Shown here piece after piece: positions 51,029 to 60,896 of a stretch of DNA of 64,000 nucleotides. The notes below the pieces were generated by a model. It was not told the origin of the DNA and made no database searches. It saw only the letters and a list, made by a program, of their open reading frames with translations. Positions within the stretch are counted from its first letter, which is position 1; each line of letters opens with the position of its first letter. The stretch is from G051903925 sp051903925 (GTDB lineage: Bacteria > Pseudomonadota > Alphaproteobacteria > Zavarziniales > Zavarziniaceae): contig NZ_CP173678.1 in assembly GCF_051903925.1 (NCBI RefSeq), positions 3,534,001 to 3,598,000 of the forward strand, in the 5' to 3' direction. The translations under genes were made by a program, and so were the position numbers.

Positions 51029-54000
51029 TCAACCGCCGGGAGGCTCGCGCGACGCCGCCAGCGCCCGCTCCATCAGGGCATCCGGCAGCCACATCAGGCG
51101 CGGGCCGAATGTCCAGATCAAGCCGGCGCGCACCGGCCTGCCGGGATGGATCGCCTGGAGCAGCGCGCGGTACAGGGCCATCTGCAGGATGTAGGCGGGA
51201 TCGACCTTCACCACGTCCAGCGGCGGCGGACGGCTGGTCTTGAAGTCGATGACCTGGATGCCGTCGGCGGCCACGCGCAGGCGATCCACCTGGCCCGTGA
51301 CGAAGCGGCCATCGATGCGGCCGCACAGCGGCACCTCGGCCCGGCTGCCCGGACCGAACAGGTCTGCCGTCTGTGGGTCACGCAGCAAAGCCAGCGTCTC
51401 GCCCGCGATCTCGTCCTGCGCCGCGGCCTCCAGGCCATGGCCAGGCTCCGCCAGCCAGCGCCGCGCCGCCGGGTCGCGGGCACCGGGCTCCAGGTCGGGC
51501 AGGGTCTGTAGCAGGCGGTGGATCAGGCGCCCGCGCTGCCAGCGCAGCGCCCCAGCCTGTCCCAGGGGGCTGGCCGCGGCCGCCTGCGATGGCGCCAGCC
51601 AGTGCTCGTCCGGCGGCGGCGGGGCGGGCCGGCGGGCAAAGGCCGGCAGGTCGTCCACGGCGGCGGTTCGGGCCGGCGGTTCCGGTCGGTGCTGCGGCGG
51701 GCCGACCTGCTGATGCGCGAAGCGACGCACCACCTGCCCATCCTCGTCCACGACCTGCTCCGCCTCGGCGAAGGCGGGCTCGACGAGGCGGTACCAGGAT
51801 TGCGCGTCCGGCTGGCGGCGGCCATGAAAGCCCGCGATGTAGAGCCGGTCCTCCGCCCGCGTCAGGGCGACATAGAGCAGGCGCCGCTGCTCCGCCTCGC
51901 GCGCCGCCTTGGCGGCATCACGCAGGGCGACCAGCGGGGGGATCTGCTTCGCGACCCCCGGCGCCCAGAGCGGCGGCCCATCGGGCGGCCAGACCAGCGC
52001 GCCTGCGATCGTGGGCACGGCGCAGGTGTCGGGCAGGATCACGATCGGCGCCTCCAGCCCCTTGGAGGCATGGACAGTCAGGACGCGCACCTCGTCGCGG
52101 CCGCGCTCCATGTCGCGCTTGGCTTCAGGCTCGTTGCGGGCGATCCAGTGCACGAAGGACTGCAGCGACGGCACCCCTTCCCGCTCGAAGGCCAAAGCCT
52201 GGGCCAGGAACTCGTCGATCGCGTCGATCGCCTCCGGCCCCAGGCGCCCGGCCAGGCGCGCGCGCCCGCACATGGGGCCCAGGACGTGGGAAAAGAACTC
52301 GAACGGCGGCACCCGGTCGGCCAGGGCCATCACCTCCGCCAGGATGCCGTGCGCCCGCACCAGGTCGGGCGCTGCCCCGTCCCCGGACGCGCGGGCCCGG
52401 AGCACGGTCCACAGGCGATCGGGGCCGCGCTCATGCGCCAGGGCGAACAGCGCCTCGTCGTCCCAGCCGATCAGGGGCCCCTTCAGCACGGTGGCCAGGT
52501 TCAGGTCGTCCTGCGGCAGAAGCACGGCGCGCGCCAGCGCCAGCAGGTCCATGACCGCCAGGTGGCTGGTCAGGACCAGCCGGTCGCTGCCGGCCACCGG
52601 CACGGCAAGGCCCTTCAGCGCGCGCACGATGGCCGGGCCGAACGGGTCGCGCCGGCGCAGCAGGATCATGATGTCGCCGGGGCGCACGGCGCGGCCGCGC
52701 GCGTGCAGGATCTCGCCCGTGTCCAGCCAGCGACGGATGCGCCGGGCAATGCGCAGCGCCAGGCGCTCGCACGGGTCGTCCTGGCGTTCCTGCCGTGTCG
52801 GCGCTTCGAAGCCCGACGCGGCGGCATCCGGCTCCTCGTCCGCATCCTCCTTGCGCGGTCCCTCCGGCGGCCACAGCTCGACCAGGCCGGCCTGTCCCTC
52901 CCGCGCGGCCTGGTGGGCCACGGCCTCCCGGCCCAGGCCGGCGCGCATCTCGGCCGGAGCAAAGACCCGGTCGACCAGATCCAGGATGACGGGGGCGGAG
53001 CGGAACGAGACATGCAGCGGCTGCTCGATGAAGGCCGTCTCCGCCGCGCGGGCGCGTGCCGCCAGGCGGTCGGCGCTGGCGGCGAAGGCGTCCGGATCGG
53101 CCCCCTGGAACGAGAAGATCGACTGCTTCAGATCGCCCACGGCGAAGATCGAGCGGCGCCCGGTGTTCGCCCCGCTGCCGGCGAAGAACTCGCCCGTCAG
53201 CGCCTCCACCAGGCGCCATTGCGCGGGGCTGGTGTCCTGCGCCTCGTCGATCAGGACGTGCTCCAGACCGTCGAGCTTGTAGAGCACCCAGGGGGCGATC
53301 CCCGGCCGTTCGAGCAGGTCGCGCGCACCCCGGATCAGGTCGTCGAAATCCAGGGCAGACAGCCGTCCCTTCGCCGCGCCATAGGCGGCCAACTCGTCCA
53401 GGGCCAGGCGCAGCAGGGCCGCGGTCGCGCGCAGCGCCGTCGCCTTGGCATGCGCCTCGCGCACCGCCAGCACCCGGTCGCGCTCCCCGGCCAGGACGTC
53501 CTCCAGCCAGTCATGCTTCTTCAGCACCGGCTTGGTCGCCAGGCTGGCGCGCGGGGCACCCTCCGCCGTCAGGTAGGCCAGGCAATAGGCGTCGAACGCG
53601 CCCAGGCGCTGGCCCTCCGCCGCCGCCAGGAAGGCGGCGATGGCATTGGCCTTGTCCTCGTCCGTCTTGCCGCCCAGCAGCAGGGCCTGCACGGCATCGC
53701 GCAGCCGCGCCCGCGGGAAGGCGCCCTCCGCCACCGCGGCGGCCAGGATCCCCTCCGGGTCGCCCGCGTCCGCCGCCTGGGCCAGCAGGGAACGGGCGGC
53801 GTCCAGCAGCGCGCCATGATCGGACACCGCGGCCAGGTCCGCCATGCGCAGGCGCCGGCCACCCAGGTCCGCCATCAGGCTGGCGAAGGGCATCTCGTCG
53901 GCCAGCTCGGCGATCAGGGCCAAGGCCTGCCCCAGGGGCGAGGCGCCCTCGGCGATGCCGCGCGCCAGGATCGCCTCCCGCACCTCCTGCGCGACGCCGG

Positions 54001-54457
54001 CCGCATCCTCCAGCGTTGCGAAATGCGGCGCCACGCCCGCCTCCAGCGGAAAGCGGCGCAGGAGGCCCTGGCAGAAGCCGTGCAGCGTGTCGATGCGCAG
54101 TCCGCCCGGCGTGTCGAGGACGCTGGCGAACAGCTTGCGTGCCTGGGCGATGGTCTCCGGCTCCGGCGGCTCGCCGGTCAGCGCCACCAGGGCGGCGCGC
54201 AGCTCCGCCTCCGGCATCGCGGTCCAGGATCCCAGGCGCTGCATCAGGCGATTGGCCATCTCTGCCGCCGCCGCCCGCGTATAGGTCAGGCAGACGATCC
54301 GCGCGGGCGAGACGCCCGCCAGAAGAAGGCGGATCATGCGGTTGGTCAGCACGGTCGTCTTGCCCGTGCCGGCATTGGCGCTGACCCAGACGGACCGTCC
54401 GGGATCGGCGGCGCTGCGCTGGGCCAGCACGGCCCGGTCGCGCGGCAGGCCGCTCAT
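51029..54457 (-). CDS. addA: AddA subunit of the double-strand-break repair helicase-nuclease
   Basis: 1142 residues. UvrD-type helicase motifs: SVWVSANAGTGKTTVLTNRM (Walker A, residues 27-34), LTYTRAAAAEMANRL (Ia), VLIDEAQDTSPAQW (II, near 390), VGDLKQSIFSFQGA (III), VRVLTVHASKGLEAPIVILP (V) and YVALTRAEDRLYI (VI). A C-terminal RecB-type nuclease with QVIDFKTSRPPP follows near residue 1070. AddAB resects DNA ends and loads RecA in bacteria without RecBCD. The ATG at 54457 overlaps the addB stop (ATGA). Confidence 0.96.
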   Translation of the reverse strand: MSGLPRDRAVLAQRSAADPGRSVWVSANAGTGKTTVLTNRMIRLLLAGVSPARIVCLTYTRAAAAEMANRLMQRLGSWTAMPEAELRAALVALTGEPPEPETIAQARKLFASVLDTPGGLRIDTLHGFCQGLLRRFPLEAGVAPHFATLEDAAGVAQEVREAILARGIAEGASPLGQALALIAELADEMPFASLMADLGGRRLRMADLAAVSDHGALLDAARSLLAQAADAGDPEGILAAAVAEGAFPRARLRDAVQALLLGGKTDEDKANAIAAFLAAAEGQRLGAFDAYCLAYLTAEGAPRASLATKPVLKKHDWLEDVLAGERDRVLAVREAHAKATALRATAALLRLALDELAAYGAAKGRLSALDFDDLIRGARDLLERPGIAPWVLYKLDGLEHVLIDEAQDTSPAQWRLVEALTGEFFAGSGANTGRRSIFAVGDLKQSIFSFQGADPDAFAASADRLAARARAAETAFIEQPLHVSFRSAPVILDLVDRVFAPAEMRAGLGREAVAHQAAREGQAGLVELWPPEGPRKEDADEEPDAAASGFEAPTRQERQDDPCERLALRIARRIRRWLDTGEILHARGRAVRPGDIMILLRRRDPFGPAIVRALKGLAVPVAGSDRLVLTSHLAVMDLLALARAVLLPQDDLNLATVLKGPLIGWDDEALFALAHERGPDRLWTVLRARASGDGAAPDLVRAHGILAEVMALADRVPPFEFFSHVLGPMCGRARLAGRLGPEAIDAIDEFLAQALAFEREGVPSLQSFVHWIARNEPEAKRDMERGRDEVRVLTVHASKGLEAPIVILPDTCAVPTIAGALVWPPDGPPLWAPGVAKQIPPLVALRDAAKAAREAEQRRLLYVALTRAEDRLYIAGFHGRRQPDAQSWYRLVEPAFAEAEQVVDEDGQVVRRFAHQQVGPPQHRPEPPARTAAVDDLPAFARRPAPPPPDEHWLAPSQAAAASPLGQAGALRWQRGRLIHRLLQTLPDLEPGARDPAARRWLAEPGHGLEAAAQDEIAGETLALLRDPQTADLFGPGSRAEVPLCGRIDGRFVTGQVDRLRVAADGIQVIDFKTSRPPPLDVVKVDPAYILQMALYRALLQAIHPGRPVRAGLIWTFGPRLMWLPDALMERALAASREPPGG

Positions 54458-57396
54458 GTCTCGGCGTCCAGCAGCGGCGCCCATTCCGCGATGCGGGCCA
54501 GGTGCTCATAGTCGTTGGCCGTCGCATAGGCTGGGCGGGGCCGTGCAAGATAGGGCGTCTCCACCCGGTCGAATGCGGCGACCAGGTCGGTCAGCCGCGC
54601 CAGCGCCGCCGCGGCGTGGTCGGCCGGCGCGCCCTTCACCAGCGCGACGCGGTCCTTGCCCGTGGCACCCTTCAGCTGCCAGTACTCCAGCGCGGCAACC
54701 CCCTGCCCGCCATCCACGCCCGGAAAGCCGCCGCCCAGCGCGATCGCCGCCTCCAGCGGCAATTGCGGAGCGAAGCCCAGGTCGATCCAGTCCTGCTTGG
54801 GAATGCCGCCAGTCTTGTAGTCGATGATGGCCAGGCCGCCGGGGCCGGCGTCGATCCGGTCGGCCTTGGCCTTCACCGTGAAGCTGCCACCGGGCGCCGC
54901 CAGGTCCAGCGCACCTTCCACCTCGCTCACCAGCGGCCGCCAGCCCAGGGCACGGCGGCGCTGCTCCTGCTCCAGGAACCAGCGGGCGATCACCTGGAAG
55001 CGCGGCCACCAGAAGGCCCGCGCCGCGGGCCGGTCCAGCGTCGCGCCAAAAGCCCTGCGCCCGACCTCCACCAGGTGGCGATAGGCGTCCTCGCCCGCCA
55101 GCGGCCGCTCGCCCCAGTCGCGCAGGAACTGGTCCAGCGCGTCATGGATCGCGGTGCCGCGGTCGGCGGCGCTGGGATCGGCGTCCAGGTCGTCCAGGCG
55201 CCGCAACTTCAGGATCTGCCGGGCATAGAGGGCGTAGGGATTGCGCACCCATTGCTCGACCTGGGTGACATAGAGCACGCGCGGCCGCACCGACAGCGGC
55301 GGGCGGGGCTGCGGCGGCGGCGGCGGGGCACCCTCCGCCGGATCCAGGGCGGCAACCCAGCCGGATGCCGGGTTCGGCGGCGGCGGCCGTCCGGCCAGCG
55401 CCTCAAGCCGCGCCAGCCAGCGCGCCTGGACCGTGGGCGTCCCCTCAACCTTCGTCGCGCGCGACAGCACGACCTCCGGCCCGCTGGCGGCCACGGCGAA
55501 GTCGTGGGCCGACTGGCCGATGCGCCGCTCGGCCGGGGGCAGGCCCAGGTCCTGCCGCATCCGGGGCGAGAGCCACGGGTCGACGTCCGGCAGTGCGGGC
55601 CAGGTCCCCTCGTTCAGCCCGGCCAGGATCACGCGGTCGGCCCCCTGAAGCCTAGCCTCGATCGGGCTCCAGATGGCGATGCGGGGATCGGTGCCAAAGG
55701 TCGGGCGCACCACGCTTCCCGCCATCAGTTCGGTCAGCAGCGGCGCCAGGGCGCGCCCGGCCAGCGGCGCCAGTACCGCCGCCGCGCGCCGCGCCTCGTC
55801 CACGAAGCCCGCCAGCGCTTCGCCCTCGGCCCCGCGCCACAGGCGCTCGGACCCCGGCTCCTCGGCCGTCGCGGCCAGGGCCTCGGCCGCGGCGACGAGC
55901 GCGTCGATCAATCCGTCCAGCGGCGTCTGCGGGGCCGCCACCCGGTCCAGGAGGACGCCGCAGGACGCCTCGATCCGGTCCAGGATCGAGGCAAGGCGCG
56001 GCTGCTCGCCCCGCTCCGCGACCAGCGCGGCCAGGGCGCGGCGCAGGCCCGCCAGTCCGGGCGCCGGCCGCACGCCACGCAGCACCCGACGCTCTAGCTG
56101 GCGGACGTCGGACAGGTGGGTCCGGCGATCGACGCCCAGGCTTGCCAGCGGATGCTTCAGGCAGGCCAGCAACGGCACCGGGGCCAACTGGTGCACCGCC
56201 ATCTCCGCCAGCAGGCGCAGGAAAACCGCCCCCTCGGTGCGGGCCAGCGGCCGCCCCGCGGAATCGTCGACCTTCAGGTCGAAGCGGCCAAGCTCTGCCG
56301 CCACCCGCCGCGCCAGGCCGCGATCGGGCGTCACCAGCGCGGTGCGGGCGCCAGGCACCTCAAGACCCTGGCGCAGCAGCAGGGCGATCGCCGCGGCCTC
56401 GTCCCGCGGCGAGGCCGCCTCCAGCAGGCTCAGGCCGCTATAGGCCGCGTCCAGGGGCAGGTGCCTGCGCGCCTCGGCCCAGTCGGCCGTGGCCCGGGCC
56501 GGGCGCAGCGCCACGGACAGCAGGTGCGCGCGGGGGCTGGGCGGCCCCGCGGTCCCCGGCCACGGCCGCACGTCCGCGCGGGACGCCCGCATGCGGCGCA
56601 GCAGCAGCGCCAGGCCCGCCTGCGGGTGGCCCGGGTCCAGCGCGTCGAAGGCCTCGTCGTCGAGGCTGAAGTCCAGGGCCGGCAGGACGACGGCACCACG
56701 CTCCAGCCGCGCCACCAGCGACAGCAGGTCCGCCGTGGCCGGGATCGAACCGGTGGAGCCGGCGGCGATCACCCAGCCGCGCGGCGAGGCATGGGTCCAG
56801 CGCCGGGCCTGCTCGCGTATCAGCCGGATGCGGCGGTCGGCAAAGTCGATCTGGCCCCGTTCGCCCAGGACCGCCGGCCATGCCCTGGTCAGGATCTCCA
56901 GGAATTCCAGACTGTCCTGCCAGTGCTGCGCCAGGTCGGCCGGCACCAGGTCGGCCAGGCGATGAAGATCGACCTCCTCCGTCGCCGCCTCGTCCAGCAG
57001 GTCGGCCAGGGCGCGCGCCAGCTTCAACGCCTGGGTCGGCTCCATGGCCGCGCCAGCCGGCCGACGCGCCGCGACCAGGCGCGACAGCAGCATCAGGCGC
57101 TCCAGTGGGGCGATGGCCGGCGGCAGGTCCAGCCCCTCGGCGATGACCAGTTCGTCCTCGTCCAGGTCGCCCAGGGCGGCAATGCGCGGCAGGATCAGCG
57201 CGGTCGTGCCCGCCGCCTTCAGGAACGCTTCCGTCAGGGCGCGGACAGCGCGGCGGTTGGGCAGCAGGATCAGCGTTTCGCCCAGGTCGTTCTCCTGGGG
57301 CGCGCCCGCCTGCCGCAGCAGGTCCAGCAGGCCGCGCGCCAGGGCGTCCAGGAACGGCGTGCCCGCAGGGATCGCGAACAGCCGCGGGTCTGCCAT
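54454..57396 (-). CDS. addB: AddB subunit of the double-strand-break repair nuclease
   Basis: 980 residues. The N-terminal inactive-helicase part has LILLPNRRAVRALTEAFLKA and later VILAGLNEGTWPALPDVDPWLSP, the usual AddB landmark near residue 590. The C-terminal PD-(D/E)XK nuclease shows LAIIDYKTGG near residue 860. No four-cysteine iron-sulfur set is seen at the C-terminus, in line with the alphaproteobacterial form. It lies 15 bases after murU and overlaps addA. Confidence 0.95.
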   Translation of the reverse strand: MADPRLFAIPAGTPFLDALARGLLDLLRQAGAPQENDLGETLILLPNRRAVRALTEAFLKAAGTTALILPRIAALGDLDEDELVIAEGLDLPPAIAPLERLMLLSRLVAARRPAGAAMEPTQALKLARALADLLDEAATEEVDLHRLADLVPADLAQHWQDSLEFLEILTRAWPAVLGERGQIDFADRRIRLIREQARRWTHASPRGWVIAAGSTGSIPATADLLSLVARLERGAVVLPALDFSLDDEAFDALDPGHPQAGLALLLRRMRASRADVRPWPGTAGPPSPRAHLLSVALRPARATADWAEARRHLPLDAAYSGLSLLEAASPRDEAAAIALLLRQGLEVPGARTALVTPDRGLARRVAAELGRFDLKVDDSAGRPLARTEGAVFLRLLAEMAVHQLAPVPLLACLKHPLASLGVDRRTHLSDVRQLERRVLRGVRPAPGLAGLRRALAALVAERGEQPRLASILDRIEASCGVLLDRVAAPQTPLDGLIDALVAAAEALAATAEEPGSERLWRGAEGEALAGFVDEARRAAAVLAPLAGRALAPLLTELMAGSVVRPTFGTDPRIAIWSPIEARLQGADRVILAGLNEGTWPALPDVDPWLSPRMRQDLGLPPAERRIGQSAHDFAVAASGPEVVLSRATKVEGTPTVQARWLARLEALAGRPPPPNPASGWVAALDPAEGAPPPPPQPRPPLSVRPRVLYVTQVEQWVRNPYALYARQILKLRRLDDLDADPSAADRGTAIHDALDQFLRDWGERPLAGEDAYRHLVEVGRRAFGATLDRPAARAFWWPRFQVIARWFLEQEQRRRALGWRPLVSEVEGALDLAAPGGSFTVKAKADRIDAGPGGLAIIDYKTGGIPKQDWIDLGFAPQLPLEAAIALGGGFPGVDGGQGVAALEYWQLKGATGKDRVALVKGAPADHAAAALARLTDLVAAFDRVETPYLARPRPAYATANDYEHLARIAEWAPLLDAET

Positions 57397-57411
57397 GGTG
57401 CGGGCGACGCC

Positions 57412-58146
57412 CTACCAGGCCTCGGCCAGGACGGCCTCGGCGGCGCGCACGCCGGCCGGCGTGCCGACATGCATCCACTGCCCCTCGAAGCGCTGGCCGA
57501 ACAGGCGGCCGTTCGCCTCCGCCTCGTCAAAGACGCGGGCCAGGCCGAAATGACCAGGGGGGCGGGCCTCGACCAGCGTCCGCTTCAGCAGCGCCAGCCC
57601 GCCATAGACAAAGGGCGCGACCGTCGTCTCGGGCCGGCGCTTCAGGCGTCCATCGGGCGCCATCAGGTAGTCGCCCTGCCCCTCGTACCCGACCGCCAGC
57701 GGTGCCGGCACCGCCAGGAGCAGCACGTCCATCTGCGCCGGATCCCAGCGCTGGATGAACGACCGAACGGTGTGGCGCATCCCGTCGCGCCACATGGCAT
57801 CAACATTCAGGACCAGGATCGCATCGCCCGCCAGCAGCGGCAGGGCCTGGCGCAGCGCGCCTCCCGTCTCCAGCAGGCGCTCCGTCTCGTCCGAGATCAC
57901 GACCTCCGGCGGCCGGCCCACGCGGCCCGCCAGGTGGCTTCGGACCTGCTCCGCCAGGTAGTGGACGTTGACGACGGCGCGTCCCAGCCCCGCCTCGGCC
58001 ACGCGGTCCAGCGCCCGGTCCAGCAGGGTGCGCCCGGCGACCTGCACCAGCGCCTTCGGCACCGTCTCGGTCAGCGGACGCATGCGGGTGCCAAGGCCCG
58101 CGGCCAGGATCATCGCGCCCATCTCTGCGGTGGCTTGGTCGCTCAT
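57412..58146 (-). CDS. murU: N-acetylmuramate-1-phosphate uridylyltransferase (sugar nucleotidyltransferase)
   Basis: 244 residues from the ATG at 58146. MILAAGLGTRMRPLTETVPKALVQVAG is seen from residue 10: the GxGTRxRPLT...PK nucleotidyltransferase signature. VLNVDAMW carries the metal aspartate. Adjacent to an AmgK-type kinase, it matches MurU, which makes UDP-MurNAc from MurNAc-1-phosphate in the cell-wall recycling shortcut known in Pseudomonas. The neighbour order amgK-murU is the main evidence over glucose-1-phosphate-type relatives. Confidence 0.85.
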   Translation of the reverse strand: MSDQATAEMGAMILAAGLGTRMRPLTETVPKALVQVAGRTLLDRALDRVAEAGLGRAVVNVHYLAEQVRSHLAGRVGRPPEVVISDETERLLETGGALRQALPLLAGDAILVLNVDAMWRDGMRHTVRSFIQRWDPAQMDVLLLAVPAPLAVGYEGQGDYLMAPDGRLKRRPETTVAPFVYGGLALLKRTLVEARPPGHFGLARVFDEAEANGRLFGQRFEGQWMHVGTPAGVRAAEAVLAEAW

Positions 58147-58162
58147 TGCAATGCTTGCCTGT

Positions 58163-59218
58163 CTATCGACTTCCGGTTGAAGCGTCCATGCCCGCGTGCC
58201 GCCAGTCCCCGCGTTGCCGCGCGTGGGGCAGCCAGCGGTCGAACCAGGCGGCGACCGGGGCACAGGCCGGATGTGCCAGGTCGGCCTCCAGGTGGCGCCA
58301 GACGCGCGGCAGCAGGTCCAGGTACCAGGGCTTGCCGTCGCGCTCCATCAGGCGAACGAACAGGCCGACGATGCGGGCATTGCGTTGCGCGCCCAGCACG
58401 CGATAACCGCGCTCGAACGCCTCAGGGTCCAGTCCGCGCAGGGCCGCATAGGACGCGATCATCGCCGTCTCCAGCCCCACGCCGACGTCGCGCCGCGCAT
58501 CCTGGAGCAGCGAGACAAGGTCATAGGCGGCGGGGCCCACGCTGGCGTCCTGGAAGTCCAGCAGGCCGACACGCGCCAGTCCCTGCCGGTCCGGCAGCCA
58601 CATCAGGTTCATCGCATGATAGTCGCGCAGGACCAGGACGGGCGCCGCGGTTTCCACCTCGGGCCAGACCGCCGCCCAGGCGGCGCGAAAGCCAGCCATC
58701 GCCGCGTCGGGCATGGCCCCGCCCAGAACCGCCGGCAGGTACCATTCGGGGATCAGTTCCGGCCCGGCGCAGAATGTCGCGCGGTCATAGGCGGGCACGG
58801 TGAAGGTGCTGCCGTCGGGCAGGTTCGCGGGCTGCGGCAGCGGCCGCTCCGCCAGATCGGCCAGCAGGGCGACGGCGGCCCGGTACAGCGCCTCCTCTTC
58901 GCCCTCGCCCCGCGCCAGCAGTGCGGCGAAGGTGTCGTCGCCCAGGTCCTCCAGCAGCAGGAAGCCGTTGACGACATCGGCCGCCAGGATCCGCGGCGGG
59001 CTGTAGCCCTGGGCCAGCAGGTGCCGCGCCAGCGCCACGAACGGGCGCGTATCCTCCCGTCCCGGCGGCGCATCCATCAGCACCAGGCTGCCCGCCCCCG
59101 CCCCGATCCGCTCATAGCGGCGGAACGAGGCATCGCCCGAGATCGGCACCCGGGTTGCGCCGCCCAGGCCCTGTGCGGCCAGGAAGGCGCGAATGTCGGC
59201 GTCGCGCGCAGGCGTCAT
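58163..59218 (-). CDS. amgK: Anomeric N-acetylmuramate/N-acetylglucosamine kinase (APH fold)
   Basis: 351 residues from the ATG at 59218, which overlaps the tsaE stop. The aminoglycoside-phosphotransferase fold is marked by FRRYERIGAG (residue 32 on), LVLRDYHAMNLMWL (HxxN catalytic loop; here RDYHAMNL) near residue 210 and VGLLDFQDASVGPAAYDLVSL (metal aspartate) near 234. Phosphorylation of free MurNAc at C1 feeds MurU. Drug resistance is not implied by the fold name. The tsaE-amgK-murU order is typical. Confidence 0.87.
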   Translation of the reverse strand: MTPARDADIRAFLAAQGLGGATRVPISGDASFRRYERIGAGAGSLVLMDAPPGREDTRPFVALARHLLAQGYSPPRILAADVVNGFLLLEDLGDDTFAALLARGEGEEEALYRAAVALLADLAERPLPQPANLPDGSTFTVPAYDRATFCAGPELIPEWYLPAVLGGAMPDAAMAGFRAAWAAVWPEVETAAPVLVLRDYHAMNLMWLPDRQGLARVGLLDFQDASVGPAAYDLVSLLQDARRDVGVGLETAMIASYAALRGLDPEAFERGYRVLGAQRNARIVGLFVRLMERDGKPWYLDLLPRVWRHLEADLAHPACAPVAAWFDRWLPHARQRGDWRHAGMDASTGSR

Positions 59219-59670
59219 GTCAGGTCCTCCAGCCGCGCGGCCCAGCCGCCATGGCCCACAAGGCGGACCGTCCGCCCCTCGCCCGCATGGGCCAATTCGA
59301 TGTCCAGGCGCTCCTCCGGCAGCAGCGGGCCCAGCCGGTCCGGCCACTCGATCAGGCTGATGCCGTGCGCCAGGGCCTCCTCCAGCCCCAGTTCCCAGGC
59401 CTCGTCCGGGCGCTTCAGGCGGTACAGGTCGAAATGCCAGACCGTCGCCGGGTCCACTTCATAGGTCTGCACCAGGGTGAAGGTCGGGCTCGGCACATCC
59501 TCGTCCACGCCCAGGGCCTCCAGCAGGCCGCGCGCCAGGGCGGTCTTGCCCGCCCCCAGGTCACCATGCAGGGCAAGCACGTCGCCTGGCCGCAGCAGGC
59601 CCGCCAGACGGGCGCCGAATGCCGCGGTTGCCTGCGGGTCGGCCAGGGTCAGGACGGGGGAATCACCCAT
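59215..59670 (-). CDS. tsaE: tRNA threonylcarbamoyladenosine biosynthesis ATPase
   Basis: 151 residues. LALHGDLGAGKTALARGLLEALG (Walker A, residues 33-44), VPSPTFTLVQTYE and WHFDLYRLKRPDEAWELGLEE, and ISLIEWPDRLG (Walker B-like). TsaE works with TsaB and TsaD to make t6A at tRNA position 37. It is the first gene of the minus-strand unit and overlaps amgK by four bases. Divergent from the ferredoxin reductase gene, with 118 bases between. Confidence 0.95.
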   Translation of the reverse strand: MGDSPVLTLADPQATAAFGARLAGLLRPGDVLALHGDLGAGKTALARGLLEALGVDEDVPSPTFTLVQTYEVDPATVWHFDLYRLKRPDEAWELGLEEALAHGISLIEWPDRLGPLLPEERLDIELAHAGEGRTVRLVGHGGWAARLEDLT

Positions 59671-59788
59671 GCACCCGTTCTAGCGGTCCCCCGATCCCAG
59701 GTCACGAACCTGATAGACGATGGTTGCACCGTGTCGGCACCGCCCGCATGGTGCGCACTCCTTCGCAAGGCAGAGCAGTCGCACGCCC

Positions 59789-60811
59789 ATGTCAGAGCTT
59801 ATCGAGACCGACGTCGCCATCATCGGAGCCGGCCCCGTCGGCCTGTTCGCCGTCTTCCAGGCGGGCATGCTGGGTCTGAAATCGGTCGTCGTCGACAGCC
59901 TGGCGGAAGTCGGGGGTCAGTGCACGGCGCTTTATCCCGAAAAGCCGATCTTCGACATTCCCGGCCACCCCCGCATCGGGGCGGAGGAACTGATCCAGCA
60001 GCTTGAGGCCCAGGCAGCCCCCTTTGCGCCGACCTTCTGCCTGGACCAGCAGGTGCTGAGCGTCGAGCCGCGCAGCGATCGGCCGGGCTGGCTGCTGGGC
60101 ACGGCCAAGGGCACCCGCATCGCGGCCCGCGCCGTGATCCTGGCGGCCGGGGCCGGCGCCTTCGGCCCCAATCGGCCGCCGCTCGACCGCCTGGCTGAGT
60201 TCGAGGGGCGCGGCGTGCTGTACCTCGTGCGCCGGCGGGAGGATTTCCGGGGCAAGCGCGTCGTGATCGGGGGCGGCGGCGACAGCGCGATCGACTGGGC
60301 GATCAGCCTGGCCGAGGTCGCGGCCAAGGTTTCCGTGGTCCACCGTCGGGCCAAGTTCCGCGCGGCCCCCGGCACCGTCGCCCAGCTGGAGGCGCTGGCC
60401 GCCGCCGGCACGATCGATCTGGTCGTGCCCTATCAGCTCAGCGGGCTGGAGGGGGCGGACGGCGTGCTGGACGGGGTGCGCGTCGCCACGCTGGACGGGC
60501 AGGAAAAGGTGATCCCGGCCGATGTCCTGCTGCCCTTCTATGGCCTGGCCATGACGCTGGGCCCCATCGCCGACTGGGGCCTTGCGCTGGACCGCAGCCA
60601 CATCCAGGTCGATCCCGCCACCATGGCCACCAATCGCGACGGCTTCTTTGCCGTGGGCGACATCGCGCACTATCCGGGAAAGCTCAAGCTGATCCTGTCG
60701 GGCTTTGCCGAAGCGGCGATGGCCGCGCACGCGATCTATCCGCTGGTGCACCCGGACAAGGCGCTGCACTTCGAGTACTCGACGACCAAGGGGCCGCCCG
60801 GCAGCGCCTGA
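59789..60811 (+). CDS. Thioredoxin-reductase-like ferredoxin-NADP+ reductase (type 2 FNR)
   Basis: 340 residues from the ATG at 59789. FAD loop VAIIGAGPVGLFAVFQ (residue 9 on), GGQCTALYPEKPIFDIPG near residue 45, which is the hallmark of the TrxR-like FNR family (no CxxC redox pair at the reductase position), NADP loop VVIGGGGDSAIDWAI near 156 and VGDIAHYPGKLKLILSGFAEAA near 290. It would shuttle electrons between NADPH and ferredoxin or flavodoxin. It is a single-gene unit. Confidence 0.9.
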   Translation: MSELIETDVAIIGAGPVGLFAVFQAGMLGLKSVVVDSLAEVGGQCTALYPEKPIFDIPGHPRIGAEELIQQLEAQAAPFAPTFCLDQQVLSVEPRSDRPGWLLGTAKGTRIAARAVILAAGAGAFGPNRPPLDRLAEFEGRGVLYLVRRREDFRGKRVVIGGGGDSAIDWAISLAEVAAKVSVVHRRAKFRAAPGTVAQLEALAAAGTIDLVVPYQLSGLEGADGVLDGVRVATLDGQEKVIPADVLLPFYGLAMTLGPIADWGLALDRSHIQVDPATMATNRDGFFAVGDIAHYPGKLKLILSGFAEAAMAAHAIYPLVHPDKALHFEYSTTKGPPGSA

Positions 60812-60896
60812 GGACCGGCCAATCGACCCCTGGGTGATCGTGTTCACAGGCAGCGGCCGCACCGGGTGATGTATCCTCCGTAGCGGGAGGACCGCG

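Noticed and set aside
51518..54511. A 997-codon open frame antisense to addA
   Set aside because: addA carries all helicase motifs over the same bases; the antisense product is Arg/Gln-rich without any recognisable fold.
56116..58803. An 895-codon plus-strand frame across addB, murU and amgK
   Set aside because: Three recognised genes occupy the minus strand; the product is a low-complexity shadow.
58163..59218. An aminoglycoside resistance gene
   Set aside because: The phosphotransferase fold is shared, but the tsaE-amgK-murU order points to cell-wall sugar kinase activity.
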